Shown here: piece after piece, positions 24,426 to 32,692 of the stretch
How positions within the stretch are numbered: position 1 is the stretch's first letter
How the letters are laid out: each line of letters begins with the position of its first letter
DNA from: Pseudonocardiales bacterium
GTDB taxonomy: Bacteria > Actinomycetota > Actinomycetes > Mycobacteriales > Pseudonocardiaceae
Reading direction: 5' to 3'
NCBI GenBank assembly: GCA_003244245.1
Contig: QHBY01000538.1
Location: 25,580 to 64,025 of the forward strand
Length of the DNA stretch: 38,446 nucleotides
Translations under genes and position numbers: made by a program
Notes under the pieces: model-generated
The model's input: only the letters and a program-made list of their open reading frames with translations
What the model was told of the DNA's origin: nothing
Database searches by the model: none

Positions 24426-25103
24426 CTATTCGCCAAGCGTGGCTTCGACGATGATGTCGAGGCCGGTGAGTGCGCGCGACACCGTGCAGGTGCGCTTGGC
24501 GCGGCTGGCATGTTCTTTGAGCGCGGCCTCGGATAGTCCCGGAGCGACTGTGGTCGTCCGCAACTCGATTCGGGTAATCCGGAAGCCATCCGGGGCGTGC
24601 TCACCGCGCAGGCTCGCTTGAGTGCTGATTCTCACTGGAGGGAAACCGGCATGGGTCAGCAGCCCTGCCAGTTTCATGGTGAAGCAGCCAGCCTCGGCGG
24701 CGCCCACCATCTCCTCGGGGTTGATACCGCCGTGCCCGTCGTCGCGCGTCCGCTCGGAATAGGTGCCTTCGATCATGCCGCTGCCGACGCGGATAAGGCC
24801 GACACCGCTCGCGTCCCCTTTCCAGTCGACGGAGGCCTCTCGCAGCACACGTACGGTGCCACGTTCGCGTTCCTCCTCGAACAGGGTGGCTGAGGAAATG
24901 CCCCAGGCGCGGGCGACAGCGAACATTGCGCCAACTGAAGGCTGGCGGTCAGCTGACTCGATGCGAGACAGATACGCCTTGGACAGGCCGGAGGCCTCGG
25001 CTAGGTCGTCCATAGTCTGTCCTCGTTCCTCTCGCAGGCGACGGATACGGGCGGCGAGCCGCAACAGCTCTGGGTCAGCCGTCGTGTTCTCAGACGTGAG
25101 CAT
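24426..25103 (-). CDS. XRE-type HTH regulator fused to an OsmC domain
   Basis: This 225-residue protein has an N-terminal XRE/Cro helix-turn-helix (about 14-72: LAARIRRLREERGQTMDDLAEASGLSKAYLSRIES). Where relatives usually carry a cupin, it instead has an OsmC/Ohr-like domain (about 88-225). Both redox cysteines of that fold are present: Cys140 in MVGAAEAGCFTMKL and Cys206 in RTCTVSRAL. The OsmC part is clearly related to the stand-alone OsmC at 26867. A thiol switch, or binding of a small electrophile controlling DNA binding, is inferred. ATG 25103 was chosen because AAAGG lies 6 bases before it. It overlaps the hydrolase gene by 14 bases. It is the prime candidate for binding the GTTGCCA motifs. 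Confidence 0.82.
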   Translation of the reverse strand: MLTSENTTADPELLRLAARIRRLREERGQTMDDLAEASGLSKAYLSRIESADRQPSVGAMFAVARAWGISSATLFEEERERGTVRVLREASVDWKGDASGVGLIRVGSGMIEGTYSERTRDDGHGGINPEEMVGAAEAGCFTMKLAGLLTHAGFPPVRISTQASLRGEHAPDGFRITRIELRTTTVAPGLSEAALKEHASRAKRTCTVSRALTGLDIIVEATLGE

Positions 25104-25767
25104 GGAGAGCCTTTGCGCCATGACGCGATACGTTACCTGGCGCCGCGATTCGGGCGCCTACCTCGGCAACGGTCGCCACTTCGCCGAATCCAAACGCGAT
25201 GATCGTCATGACGTGCCGTTGCGCGTCGACAGCCAACAGCGGTCCCCACCCTTGGTCGGGCAGGTCGTGGGTGGCGTTACCGTCGCTGAGAAAGATGACG
25301 CGATAGTCGCGAAAGAACGCATCTCTTACAGTGGACTCGCAGCACATCGTCGTGGCGACCCCCCCGACGATAAGCGTGTCGATGCCGCCGCTTCGCAGGA
25401 TTAGATCGAGGTCGGTGTTGAAGAAGGCGCTGTATCGACGCTTGATGATCAATGGTTCTTCAGTCCTACGCTCGAATGCGGGATGAAGCTGGGTGCCCGC
25501 CGTCCCGTCGCGAAGCGCTGCGCCCTCGCAGGTGAGGGGATGAAACTCGCGCACCCGCCCCATGTCTGATCCGTCCGCGCGGTGCGACTGGGTCGTAAAA
25601 GTTACTAGGACCTGATTGGCGCGGCAGACCTTCACCAACGAGGTCAACCGTGGAATCATCTCGCGGCCCGCCGGCACGTCGTACGGCGCTTGCGGGCCGA
25701 CAAAGTCGTTCGTCATGTCGATCACAAGCAGTGCCGTGCGTTTGGCCTCGATCTCGTATCGCACCAC
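25090..25767 (-). CDS. Isochorismatase-like cysteine hydrolase
   Basis: The 225-residue enzyme has the isochorismatase-like catalytic triad: Asp17 in LLVIDMTNDF, Lys109 in LIIKRRYSAF and Cys142 in VGGVATTMCCEST. This fold includes nicotinamidase, N-carbamoylsarcosine amidase and maleamate or N-formylmaleamate amidohydrolases, so cleavage of an amide or ester in the pathway is likely. The GTG at 25767 follows AAGG with a 6-base gap; a second GTG is the next codon. Longer readings run through the divergent promoter region. It heads the minus operon with the XRE-OsmC gene and lies just downstream of motif sites C and E. Confidence 0.85.
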   Translation of the reverse strand: MVRYEIEAKRTALLVIDMTNDFVGPQAPYDVPAGREMIPRLTSLVKVCRANQVLVTFTTQSHRADGSDMGRVREFHPLTCEGAALRDGTAGTQLHPAFERRTEEPLIIKRRYSAFFNTDLDLILRSGGIDTLIVGGVATTMCCESTVRDAFFRDYRVIFLSDGNATHDLPDQGWGPLLAVDAQRHVMTIIAFGFGEVATVAEVGARIAAPGNVSRHGAKALHAHV

Positions 25768-25789
25768 GTTCTGCCTTCTTTCATCGCAA

Positions 25790-25832
25790 GTTGCCAACTC
25801 TGTTGACAGAGTGTCCTTCTCTATCTTAGGTT
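25790..25832 (+). promoter_or_regulatory. Promoter with tandem GTTGCCA-N5-GTTGACAG motif (site C)
   Basis: GTTGCCAACTCTGTTGACAG lies at 25790-25809. Its TTGACA (25803-25808) can pair with TAGGTT at 25827-25832 after 18 bases, pointing toward the MDR reductase gene. It also lies about 23 bases upstream of the divergent hydrolase start, so bound protein could affect both directions. Confidence 0.6.
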
Positions 25833-25852
25833 GTTGCCAAGCGAGATGCCAA
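25833..25852. promoter_or_regulatory. Second tandem motif (site E) in the divergent region
   Basis: GTTGCCAAGCGAGATGCCAA repeats the 7-5-8 layout with one changed base in the second half (GATG for GTTG). It begins directly after the plus-strand -10 box of site C. On the minus strand it overlaps a TTGGCA that could serve as -35 for the hydrolase operon, with TAAGAT further on. Confidence 0.5.
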
Positions 25853-25919
25853 GCCTCGCTGAAGGCTTGTCCGGCCACTCGAAACCATGGCGTCGACGAA
25901 GGCAGAAGGGGGCACGCTG

Positions 25920-26870
25920 GTGATCGCTGCTCGAATTCACGCCTGGGGCGCCCCGCCGCAGCTCGACGAGATCCCCCAACCGGTCCGACAGCCGGGCCAC
26001 AGCCTTGTTGCGGTGGCGGCCGCCGCGCTTGCCCGGCTGGACATCGCAGTTGCCGCCGGCACCTTCGCCCAACTCCCGCCACTGCCGTACATCATGGGCG
26101 TAGATGGCGCCGGAATGGTGCTCGAATCTGAGTCCTACCCAGCGGGGACTCGGGTGCGGATCCGCGGCGGCGGCGTCGGGACAGGCCGCGATGGCACCTG
26201 CGCCGAGCGCATCAGTGTTCCCGACGAGGCCCTGTACCCGATCGCGGCGAATGTGGACTATTGCACGGCCGCTACCTTTTTCTCTCCCTGCGCGACTGCT
26301 TACGCGGCTGTGACGTTGATCGGGCGGTTGCAACCGGGGGAAACGGTCGCGGTTGCCGGTGCGGCTGGCGCGGTGGGACGGATGGTGGTTCAGCTCGCCG
26401 CGGCAGGCGGGGCCGCCAGGATCCTGGGCATTGAAGCCGACCGGGAACACGCGGCACAGGTCCTTCCTGCAGCCGAGCCGCGCTGGGGCCCCGAGTCCTT
26501 GCGTGCGGCGGATCGCACGGATCTGCTTGTTGATATGTCCGGTGGCCAACAGCTGGCTGACTTGGTGGCGAGCATGCGGCCGGGGGGCCGAGCGGTGTTG
26601 GTGGGATACGCCGCGGGCACCGAGGTCACCCTGAATCTACCGGTGCTGCTTGCCGCAGACGTGCGGCTGTTGCCGATGAACCTCATCCGTTGGGCGTCGA
26701 AGTTGGACGGTGCTGCCGATGAACTGCTGGCTCGCATAGCCGCCTCGGAACTCACCTTCGACTATGTGACCGCCCCGCTCGCGCACGTCGCGCACCACGT
26801 CCAGTGCCTTCGAAACAGCACCATCGGCCGCCTGGCCATCACCATAAAATCTATGGAGGAGTCCACGTGA
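25920..26870 (+). CDS. MDR-family NAD(P)H:quinone-type oxidoreductase
   Basis: A 316-residue medium-chain reductase. The start VIAARIHAWGAPPQL matches the usual opening of zinc-independent quinone oxidoreductases. The nucleotide-binding motif is VAVAGAAGAVGRMVVQLAAAGG (about 140-161), and GHSLVAVAAAALARLDIAVAAGTF matches the N-terminal GroES-like fold. Zinc ligands are absent, as in QOR/enone reductases that reduce quinones or unsaturated ketones. The GTG at 25920, with AAGGGGG 7 bases upstream, fits the family start better than the ATG at 25887, which lacks a ribosome site. It is divergent from the hydrolase operon. Its stop overlaps the OsmC start (GTGA). Confidence 0.82.
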   Translation: MIAARIHAWGAPPQLDEIPQPVRQPGHSLVAVAAAALARLDIAVAAGTFAQLPPLPYIMGVDGAGMVLESESYPAGTRVRIRGGGVGTGRDGTCAERISVPDEALYPIAANVDYCTAATFFSPCATAYAAVTLIGRLQPGETVAVAGAAGAVGRMVVQLAAAGGAARILGIEADREHAAQVLPAAEPRWGPESLRAADRTDLLVDMSGGQQLADLVASMRPGGRAVLVGYAAGTEVTLNLPVLLAADVRLLPMNLIRWASKLDGAADELLARIAASELTFDYVTAPLAHVAHHVQCLRNSTIGRLAITIKSMEEST

Positions 26871-27301
26871 AGCGTCACGCCGAAGCCCAGTGGAGCGGAC
26901 CGGTCGAAACCGGACAGGGCACACTTGCGTTGGGCAGCAAGACCTTCAGCGGACCGTATTCGTTTAAGGGCCGTAATGACGGGAGTGGAACCAATCCCGA
27001 GGAGCTCATCGGGGCGGCCCACGCGGGCTGCTTCACGATGGCGCTATCCTCTCGGCTCACCCAAGCCGGGTACACGCCGCAGGGCCTGGTCACAACAGCA
27101 ACGGTTCATCTGACCGCGACCCCGGCCGGGTTTCGCATACCAACCATCGAACTGGCCACGCAGGCAAGTGTTCCAGGAATCAACGAGCAGGAATTCCAAG
27201 AGCTGGCGCAACTGGCCAAGGAGAACTGCCCCGTCTCGGTCGCGCTCAGCGGCGTCGAGATCACCTTAGATGCCGCACTCGTCGAAGCCGTTGCGTCCTA
27301 G
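26867..27301 (+). CDS. OsmC-family peroxidase-like protein
   Basis: This 144-residue OsmC/Ohr-type protein keeps both reactive cysteines: Cys55 in PEELIGAAHAGCFTMAL and Cys121 in KENCPVSVAL. Proteins of this fold reduce organic hydroperoxides with dithiol cofactors. A very strong GGAGGAG lies 5 bases before the GTG, which overlaps the reductase stop. It is a paralogue of the OsmC domain fused to the XRE regulator next door. Regulator and enzyme may therefore sense and remove the same reactive species, for example a hydroperoxide or electrophile formed in the pathway. Confidence 0.87.
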   Translation: MKRHAEAQWSGPVETGQGTLALGSKTFSGPYSFKGRNDGSGTNPEELIGAAHAGCFTMALSSRLTQAGYTPQGLVTTATVHLTATPAGFRIPTIELATQASVPGINEQEFQELAQLAKENCPVSVALSGVEITLDAALVEAVAS

Positions 27302-27449
27302 CCAGGCCGCGCTTCATGTCTTCTGCGTGTCGCTTCACGAGGCCGGGCGGGCCGCCGACACGACTCGCGCGGATCGTCGCCCCAGCGACAGCGGCGGTCG
27401 CGCGACGCGATCTCGCTGAACTTTCGCCGGCCGGTGCCGGAGCGACCCG

Positions 27450-28388
27450 ATGACCGGCCCATCGACAGATCTGCACACTCATCTAGCTCCGGTCCTGCCA
27501 GAGTCGCTCGTGGACCGGACCGAGGCGGGCACCGCGCGCGTCAACGGAAACGCTGTACGACCGCTCGCGTTATATCACCCGACCCAGCTGGCAGAACATC
27601 TGCAGACGGTGGGTCTGGATCGGGCGGTCGTATCCATCCCGCCGCCGTTCTTCGGACAGCACCTTAGTGGCGGACCGACCGGGTCATGGACTTCCGCTGT
27701 CAACAATGGTCTGTTGGAGGCTGTCGCCGACCATCGCGTCCTGCTTCCGCTGGCCTATCTTCCGTTCAACGAACCTGACATCGCGCTGGCGGAGTTGCAC
27801 AGTCGGGCTTCTGACGACCGGTTTGTGGGGTGGGTAGCGTGCGCCGGCGGCGGATCGCTCGCACTCGATGACCGCGAGCTGGAACCGCTGTGGGCCGCGC
27901 TGAACGGCCTGGACGCCTTCGTCATGCTGCATCCTGGCCAGACGCCCGACAAGCGACTGCGCCCGCACTACCTCAGCAACCTGCTTGGCAACCCCCTTGA
28001 GACGACAGTCGCGGCAGCCCAGCTCGTTTTCGGCGGAGTCCTCGAACGGTTCCCGAGCATCCGATTCCTGCTGGTGCATTGCGGCGGTGCCGTCGCCGCC
28101 CTGGCTGGCCGCTGGCAGCGCGGAGTGGACACCAACCGCCCCGGCGTGACAGTGGCCGCGCTCGCACCCCGGGACGCGGTGCGTCGATTCTGGGTGGACT
28201 CCCTCTGCCACGAGGCTGCGGCGGTCGACCTCGCGCGACGCGTGATCGGTGAGAACCGCATGGTTCTGGGCAGCGACTGGCCATTTCCGATGGGTCTGGA
28301 CGATCCGTGGACAGCCATCGAGCATCTCGAGACAGAAGCTCGAGCGGGCATCGCCACCGTCAACGCCCGGGAGTTGATCGGTCGATGA
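27450..28388 (+). CDS. Amidohydrolase_2 family protein (ACMSD-like)
   Basis: The 312-residue TIM-barrel metalloenzyme has HxH metal ligands at the very start (TDLHTHLAP, His9/His11), a later His in VMLHPGQTP, His in LLVHCGGAVAALAGRW and the catalytic Asp in VLGSDWPFPMG. This is the pattern of the ACMSD / gamma-resorcylate decarboxylase group, in which most members decarboxylate aromatic or aminomuconate-type acids and others hydrolyse lactones. GGAG lies 7 bases before the ATG. It begins the long coupled plus-strand operon that runs to 35600. The next start overlaps its stop by 4 bases. Confidence 0.87.
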   Translation: MTGPSTDLHTHLAPVLPESLVDRTEAGTARVNGNAVRPLALYHPTQLAEHLQTVGLDRAVVSIPPPFFGQHLSGGPTGSWTSAVNNGLLEAVADHRVLLPLAYLPFNEPDIALAELHSRASDDRFVGWVACAGGGSLALDDRELEPLWAALNGLDAFVMLHPGQTPDKRLRPHYLSNLLGNPLETTVAAAQLVFGGVLERFPSIRFLLVHCGGAVAALAGRWQRGVDTNRPGVTVAALAPRDAVRRFWVDSLCHEAAAVDLARRVIGENRMVLGSDWPFPMGLDDPWTAIEHLETEARAGIATVNARELIGR

Positions 28389-29431
28389 TCACGAGCACCG
28401 ATGGGCAACTCGCGGCGACCATAGCATCACGGATCTTCGAAGCAGTCGGGGTCTCCGCTCCCTCGGCGCGCACCGTCGCCGAGGCACTTCTGGACGCGGA
28501 CCGACGCGGAATCGCCTCCCACGGGCTGCTGCTGGTCCCCATGTACACCGCACGGTTACGCGCCGGGTCGGTCAGCACCCATGACGCCGCGGAGGTCATC
28601 CGCGACAGCCACGCCGTCGCGGTGCTCGACGCCAACCACGCCCTCGGCCAGCTCACCGCTGACCAAGCCATGACGATGGCGATCAGCAAGGCGGCCGAGT
28701 TCGGAGTCGGTATCGTGACCGTGCGTCACGCTTTCCACTTCGGCGGGGCCTACCGCTACGTCGAGGCCGCCACCCGAGCAGGCTGCATCGGTATCGCTGC
28801 AGCCAACACCCGACCGCTGATGCCGGCGCCTGGCGGGGCGACCCGGGTCGTCGGCAACAACCCAATGGCAATCGGGGTCCCGCGTCCATCCGGTTCCCCG
28901 CTGGTGTTGGACATGGCCATGTCCGAGGCGGCGCTGGGCAAGATCCGCCTCGCCGCCCAGCAGGAACGCCCCATTCCTTCCTCGTGGGCCACAGATCCAG
29001 CCGGCCGACCCACCACGAACGCCGAAGCCGCTATCGCCGGGATGCTGTTGCCGATAGCAGGCCCAAAGGGCTATGGCCTCGCCCTCATGCTCGACCTGCT
29101 CACCGGAGCGCTCAGCGGCGGATCCTCCGGTGCCGCAGTCGCGGGCCTGTACGCCGACACTGCTATCCCTAATGACTGTGCGCACACCTTCATTGCGATC
29201 GATCCCGGGCTGTTCAGTGACGCGACCGAGTTCGGAGGGCGTGTCGAGGCCGTCATCGCCCAAGTGGAGGCCTCTGACCTCGCTCCCGGCACCGACCGCA
29301 TCTACCTGCCGGGACAACGCGAACAACAACACGCAAACCTACCCCTGCAGATCCCAGTTGAAGTTCGCGAAGCCCTCACCAACACAGCCGCCGAGGTCGG
29401 CGCCTGCCTCCCGGACGGGTGGGACCAATGA
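28385..29431 (+). CDS. Malate/L-lactate dehydrogenase-family (Ldh_2) oxidoreductase
   Basis: The 348-residue protein is of the Ldh_2 (malate/ureidoglycolate/delta-1-piperideine-2-carboxylate) family, NAD(P)-dependent enzymes with a non-Rossmann fold. Conserved segments are DADRRGIASHGLLLVPMYTARL (His of RGxxSHG), VTVRHAFHFGGAYRYVEAA and VVGNNPMAIGVPR. PIAGPKGYGLALMLDLLTGALSGG is the C-terminal nucleotide segment. Members reduce 2-keto acids or cyclic imines, so a hydroxy or amino acid intermediate is expected. The ATG overlaps the amidohydrolase stop, and the next small ORF overlaps its own stop, both by ATGA. Confidence 0.87.
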   Translation: MITSTDGQLAATIASRIFEAVGVSAPSARTVAEALLDADRRGIASHGLLLVPMYTARLRAGSVSTHDAAEVIRDSHAVAVLDANHALGQLTADQAMTMAISKAAEFGVGIVTVRHAFHFGGAYRYVEAATRAGCIGIAAANTRPLMPAPGGATRVVGNNPMAIGVPRPSGSPLVLDMAMSEAALGKIRLAAQQERPIPSSWATDPAGRPTTNAEAAIAGMLLPIAGPKGYGLALMLDLLTGALSGGSSGAAVAGLYADTAIPNDCAHTFIAIDPGLFSDATEFGGRVEAVIAQVEASDLAPGTDRIYLPGQREQQHANLPLQIPVEVREALTNTAAEVGACLPDGWDQ

Positions 29432-29715
29432 GCCAGATCGCCACCACGCCGATCGCCGACCCTACGGTCGCCACCGCGACCGCAAGCTCGCGCCGCCGAC
29501 GCGCCGAAGTTCCCGCCATACATGATCTGGGCACCTCGGGACGCGTGGTGGCCGGACACACCGAAACGGACGGCGGATCGACGCGATCTCAGCAGCGGCC
29601 AGACGCTGATCGAGTCCGGCGGACGTCCTCAGCACGCGGCCGTCAACTCGCCACAACAGGCGCTTGCCGACTCGTCCAAGTCACCGACTCCGCTTCGCTC
29701 GGGGGTGAGGGGTGA
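29428..29715 (+). CDS. Small unknown ORF between coupled genes
   Basis: This 95-codon frame starts with an ATG overlapping the dehydrogenase stop and ends on a TGA overlapping the GTG of the SDR gene. It would keep the run of translational coupling unbroken. The product is Ala/Thr/Arg-rich (IATTPIADPTVATATASS, then RRRR) with no domain I recognise, no signal peptide and no membrane helix. GC-rich third positions hold only for about the first 45 codons. It may be a real small protein, or the decayed remains of a gene whose frame ends still couple its neighbours. Confidence 0.4.
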   Translation: MSQIATTPIADPTVATATASSRRRRAEVPAIHDLGTSGRVVAGHTETDGGSTRSQQRPDADRVRRTSSARGRQLATTGACRLVQVTDSASLGGEG

Positions 29716-30434
29716 AGACGGCGTTTGACGCCACCGGAGAAGTCCTAATCGTGACAGGCGGTGCGAGCGGGATCGGCGCGGCCGTGATCGAGAGGTACGC
29801 GGCCGCGGGGGGCACCCCCGTCGTATTCGACGTCAACGACCGAAGCGGCCCGGCGGGAGCGCGGGTGGAGCACCATGTGGTCGATGTCGCAGATCGCGAT
29901 GCGGTATTCGCTGCGACAAAGACCGTTCTGGCCCGGCACGGTCGCATCGATGGACTCGTATGCGCCGCGGCGATCCAACCGCGCCAAGACGTCGACGACA
30001 CCGACCCGCAGCTCTGGCGGCGCACATTGGACGTGAACCTCGATGGCGTCGTTTGGTGCTGTCAAGCGGTCATTCCGAGCATGAAGACCGCCCGCAGCGG
30101 CAGCATCGTCGTCTTCGCCTCCGGATTGGCGACGAACGGCCGCGCCCAGGCCGCCGCGTACGCGGCCAGCAAGGGCGCTCTGGTCAGTTTCGCAAAGTCG
30201 CTGGCCGCAGAAGTCGCTCCCGATCGGGTCCGGGTCAACACCATCTATCCGGGAGTGATCGACACCCCACAATTCCGGGCAGCCAATCCCGGTGCGGAGT
30301 ACGAGTTCTGGCGCCGCACCACAGGCATCGGGGTTCCCGAAGATGTCGCTGGGCCGTTGTTGTTCCTGCTGTCGGACGCGGCGACGATGACCGGCTCGAC
30401 GCTCACTCGCGACCGCGCCTACCCGAAGGAGTGA
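29712..30434 (+). CDS. Short-chain dehydrogenase/reductase
   Basis: The 240-residue SDR has the cofactor motif TGGASGIG (15-22), Asp40 at the end of strand 2 (FDVND) suggesting NAD(H), and the catalytic Ser137, Tyr150 and Lys154 (AAYAASKGAL). The usual NNAG reads CAAA, a tolerated variant. The C-terminal end TLTRDRAYPKE departs from the usual VDGG ending, so the dimer tail is unusual. It begins at GTG 29712, overlapping the stop of the small ORF, and lies 3 bases before the monooxygenase gene. It probably oxidises a hydroxyl or dihydrodiol-like intermediate. Confidence 0.87.
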   Translation: MKTAFDATGEVLIVTGGASGIGAAVIERYAAAGGTPVVFDVNDRSGPAGARVEHHVVDVADRDAVFAATKTVLARHGRIDGLVCAAAIQPRQDVDDTDPQLWRRTLDVNLDGVVWCCQAVIPSMKTARSGSIVVFASGLATNGRAQAAAYAASKGALVSFAKSLAAEVAPDRVRVNTIYPGVIDTPQFRAANPGAEYEFWRRTTGIGVPEDVAGPLLFLLSDAATMTGSTLTRDRAYPKE

Positions 30435-30437
30435 GCG

Positions 30438-32048
30438 ATGGATGAACCTGCCCGCCCCGTCGCGATCATCGGCGCTGGCCCGATCGGTCTGATCACCGCC
30501 CTCGGCCTGATCCACTACGGCGTGCCCGTCATCGTCTTCGAGGCACACGACCAGCCCTCCCACGAGACCAAGGCCGGCACCGTGCTCACCCGCACCCTGG
30601 AGGTGCTGCACCGATACGGCGCGCTGCCGGAAGTACTGTCAGCTGCACTGCGCATCGATGAGATAGGCGAACTCGACCGCGCGTCCGGCCGCTCCACCGG
30701 CAGCGTGTTCACGGGGCAACTTACCGAAGACACCCGATTTCCGTTCGTCATCAATATCCCCCAACATGAATTGGAACCTGTGCTACATGCCGCGCTGCAC
30801 CGCAAGGACCCGGCCGTGCTACGCATGGGCCACCGGCTGCGCAGCTTTCGCGACGCCGGCGATCATGTAACGCTTGAGCTCGACGGCCCCGATGGCGCGG
30901 TATCGGTCGAAGCGTCGCGATTGCTCGGCTGCGACGGCGGTCGCTCGAGCGTCCGCGAGCAACTCGGCATCACGGTGGAAGGCAAGACTCTCCCTGAGCG
31001 GTACATGCTCGTCGACATACGCTGCGATCTGGATGTCGCAAACCCACGCGACTACCCCTACCTCGCCTACTTCGGTGACCCCACAGAGTGGATGATCCTA
31101 ATCCGCCAACCGCACTGCTGGCGATTCCTATACCCGCTGCCACCCGGCGAACCCGAGCCCGATCAAGAAGCTCTCGTCGCCCGCGCCCGACGGTTCATCG
31201 GCGACGTGGACGACCTGGCGGTCCTCGGCAGCAACGTCTACCAGGTTCACCACCGCGTTGCCACCACCTGGAATGTTGGACGCGTCTATCTCATGGGCGA
31301 CGCCGCGCATCTGATCACCCCCATGTGGGCGCTCGGACTGAACACCGGCGTCCTGGACGCATCCAATCTTCCCTGGCGTCTCGCGTGGGTACAACGCGGC
31401 TGGGCCGACCCATCGCTGCTGGACGGCTACGCGCAAGAGCAGGCGCCGGTGGCCGTGCGCGGCTCCGGCGAAATGGCCGAAGCGGCACGAGCGGTGATGG
31501 AACGCCGATCACGGGGCACCACCGACCTCACGACCGGTGCTTGGGGAACCGCGTTCACCCGCTCACTTCTCGGCGTCAGCCTGGACGTGGACGGCACCGA
31601 TGACTGGTCGATGGTCCGCACCGGCGTCCAGCCTAGCGCGGTCCGCGCCGGCGACCGAGTCCCGGACCTACCGCTGTTCGCCCCGACCGGCCCGGTGTAC
31701 CTCCACGATCTCGTCGACGACACGTTCCTCGCGCTGCACTTCACTGACACGCGCCGCCACCCATCCTTGATCGCATCGCACGTCCGAGGACTGCGCCAGC
31801 TAGTCGTGAGCCGCTGGGACGCCCCCCACGACTCCGGTCTGCGCGAGAAGGCCCTGTTTGACCCCGGCGACCGGGTGCGCCGCCGATTCGGATTCGGCGG
31901 AGACCACCTCGTCCTCGTTCGGCCCGACGCCCACGTCGCCGCGATCCTGCCGTGGAACCAGAACTCCGCCGCAGAGGCCGTGCGCCTCTACCGCAAGGTC
32001 GTTCACGGTCCAGTAGGCGACCGCAACCCTCGGGAGGTACACCAATGA
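30438..32048 (+). CDS. Class A flavin monooxygenase (PheA/TfdB-type aromatic hydroxylase)
   Basis: The 536-residue flavoprotein has the three FAD fingerprints of the p-hydroxybenzoate hydroxylase family: AIIGAGPIGL (about 9-18), LLGCDGGRSSVREQLG (DG motif) and GRVYLMGDAAHLITP (GD motif). A C-terminal thioredoxin-like domain from about 400 (RVPDLPLFAPTGPVYLHDLV...) is typical of phenol-hydroxylase-type members. It would hydroxylate an aromatic or heteroaromatic ring using NAD(P)H and oxygen. AAGGAG lies 6 bases before the ATG. The next cupin gene overlaps its stop. It is the likely ring-activating step of the operon. Confidence 0.9.
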   Translation: MDEPARPVAIIGAGPIGLITALGLIHYGVPVIVFEAHDQPSHETKAGTVLTRTLEVLHRYGALPEVLSAALRIDEIGELDRASGRSTGSVFTGQLTEDTRFPFVINIPQHELEPVLHAALHRKDPAVLRMGHRLRSFRDAGDHVTLELDGPDGAVSVEASRLLGCDGGRSSVREQLGITVEGKTLPERYMLVDIRCDLDVANPRDYPYLAYFGDPTEWMILIRQPHCWRFLYPLPPGEPEPDQEALVARARRFIGDVDDLAVLGSNVYQVHHRVATTWNVGRVYLMGDAAHLITPMWALGLNTGVLDASNLPWRLAWVQRGWADPSLLDGYAQEQAPVAVRGSGEMAEAARAVMERRSRGTTDLTTGAWGTAFTRSLLGVSLDVDGTDDWSMVRTGVQPSAVRAGDRVPDLPLFAPTGPVYLHDLVDDTFLALHFTDTRRHPSLIASHVRGLRQLVVSRWDAPHDSGLREKALFDPGDRVRRRFGFGGDHLVLVRPDAHVAAILPWNQNSAAEAVRLYRKVVHGPVGDRNPREVHQ

Positions 32049-32692
32049 CCAAAGGACAAATCGTCACCGCGCCCGATGGTGAACACATCGTGCTCGCCGA
32101 GATCGGTCAGGTCGTCCTCGTTGAGGACGTCGAGGTCCGAGTTTGGGAGGTCAGCCTGGCGCCCGGCGAGGTTCAGCCTTGGCACCTTCACCACAACCCC
32201 TACCTCGTCCTGTGCCTGCAAGCGTCCGCGGGACGCATGGACTGGCTCGATGGCAGCGCGCCGCGCTTCCTCAACGAAACGCGAGGAGGAGCCGTGTTTC
32301 GCCCGACCTCTCCCGTGCACCGGCTCACCAACATCGGAGATAGTCACTATCGCAACAGGTTGATCGAGTTCAAGGCGTTCGGGGAGAACCGAGCCGCAGA
32401 TGCCGGTGCGTTCGATGCGGCGGCTACAACAGCTGTGCCAGCCGATGACGCAGTGCTTTCCAACGAGCTCACTGCCGTCTGCCAGATCGTCGTACCGCCG
32501 GCCGCGACGATCAGCGTGCCCCCGGCGGGGCACCCCCAGGTTCTGCTGCCGTTGGACCCGGCCCCACTTGCCGACGACCCAACCGGTGGCGTCCGCCTGA
32601 TCGGCGATCGCGCCACCGACATCGCCAACTCCTCCACACACGAACAGACCCACCTTCTGGTCGAACTGCGCTATCTAGGACCAGCCGCGTGA
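32045..32692 (+). CDS. Cupin-fold protein
   Basis: A 215-residue protein with a beta-barrel cupin core: VWEVSLAPGEVQPWHLHHNPYLVLCLQ supplies the metal-binding His cluster of motif 1, and GGAVFRPTSPVHRLTNIGDSHYRNRLIEFK is motif 2. A second, weaker barrel half (ELTAVCQIVVPPAATISVPPAGHPQVLLPLD) makes it look like a two-domain cupin, although only the first half has clear ligands. It could be a dioxygenase, an isomerase or a binding protein. Start and stop overlap both neighbours by 4 bases. Being next to a flavin monooxygenase and a second cupin, it may help open the hydroxylated ring. Confidence 0.75.
   Translation: MTKGQIVTAPDGEHIVLAEIGQVVLVEDVEVRVWEVSLAPGEVQPWHLHHNPYLVLCLQASAGRMDWLDGSAPRFLNETRGGAVFRPTSPVHRLTNIGDSHYRNRLIEFKAFGENRAADAGAFDAAATTAVPADDAVLSNELTAVCQIVVPPAATISVPPAGHPQVLLPLDPAPLADDPTGGVRLIGDRATDIANSSTHEQTHLLVELRYLGPAA

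Noticed and set aside
25768-26082. N-terminal extension of the isochorismatase-like protein to 26082
   Set aside because: It crosses the divergent promoter and the start of the MDR gene, and the fold begins at about residue 9 from the chosen GTG.
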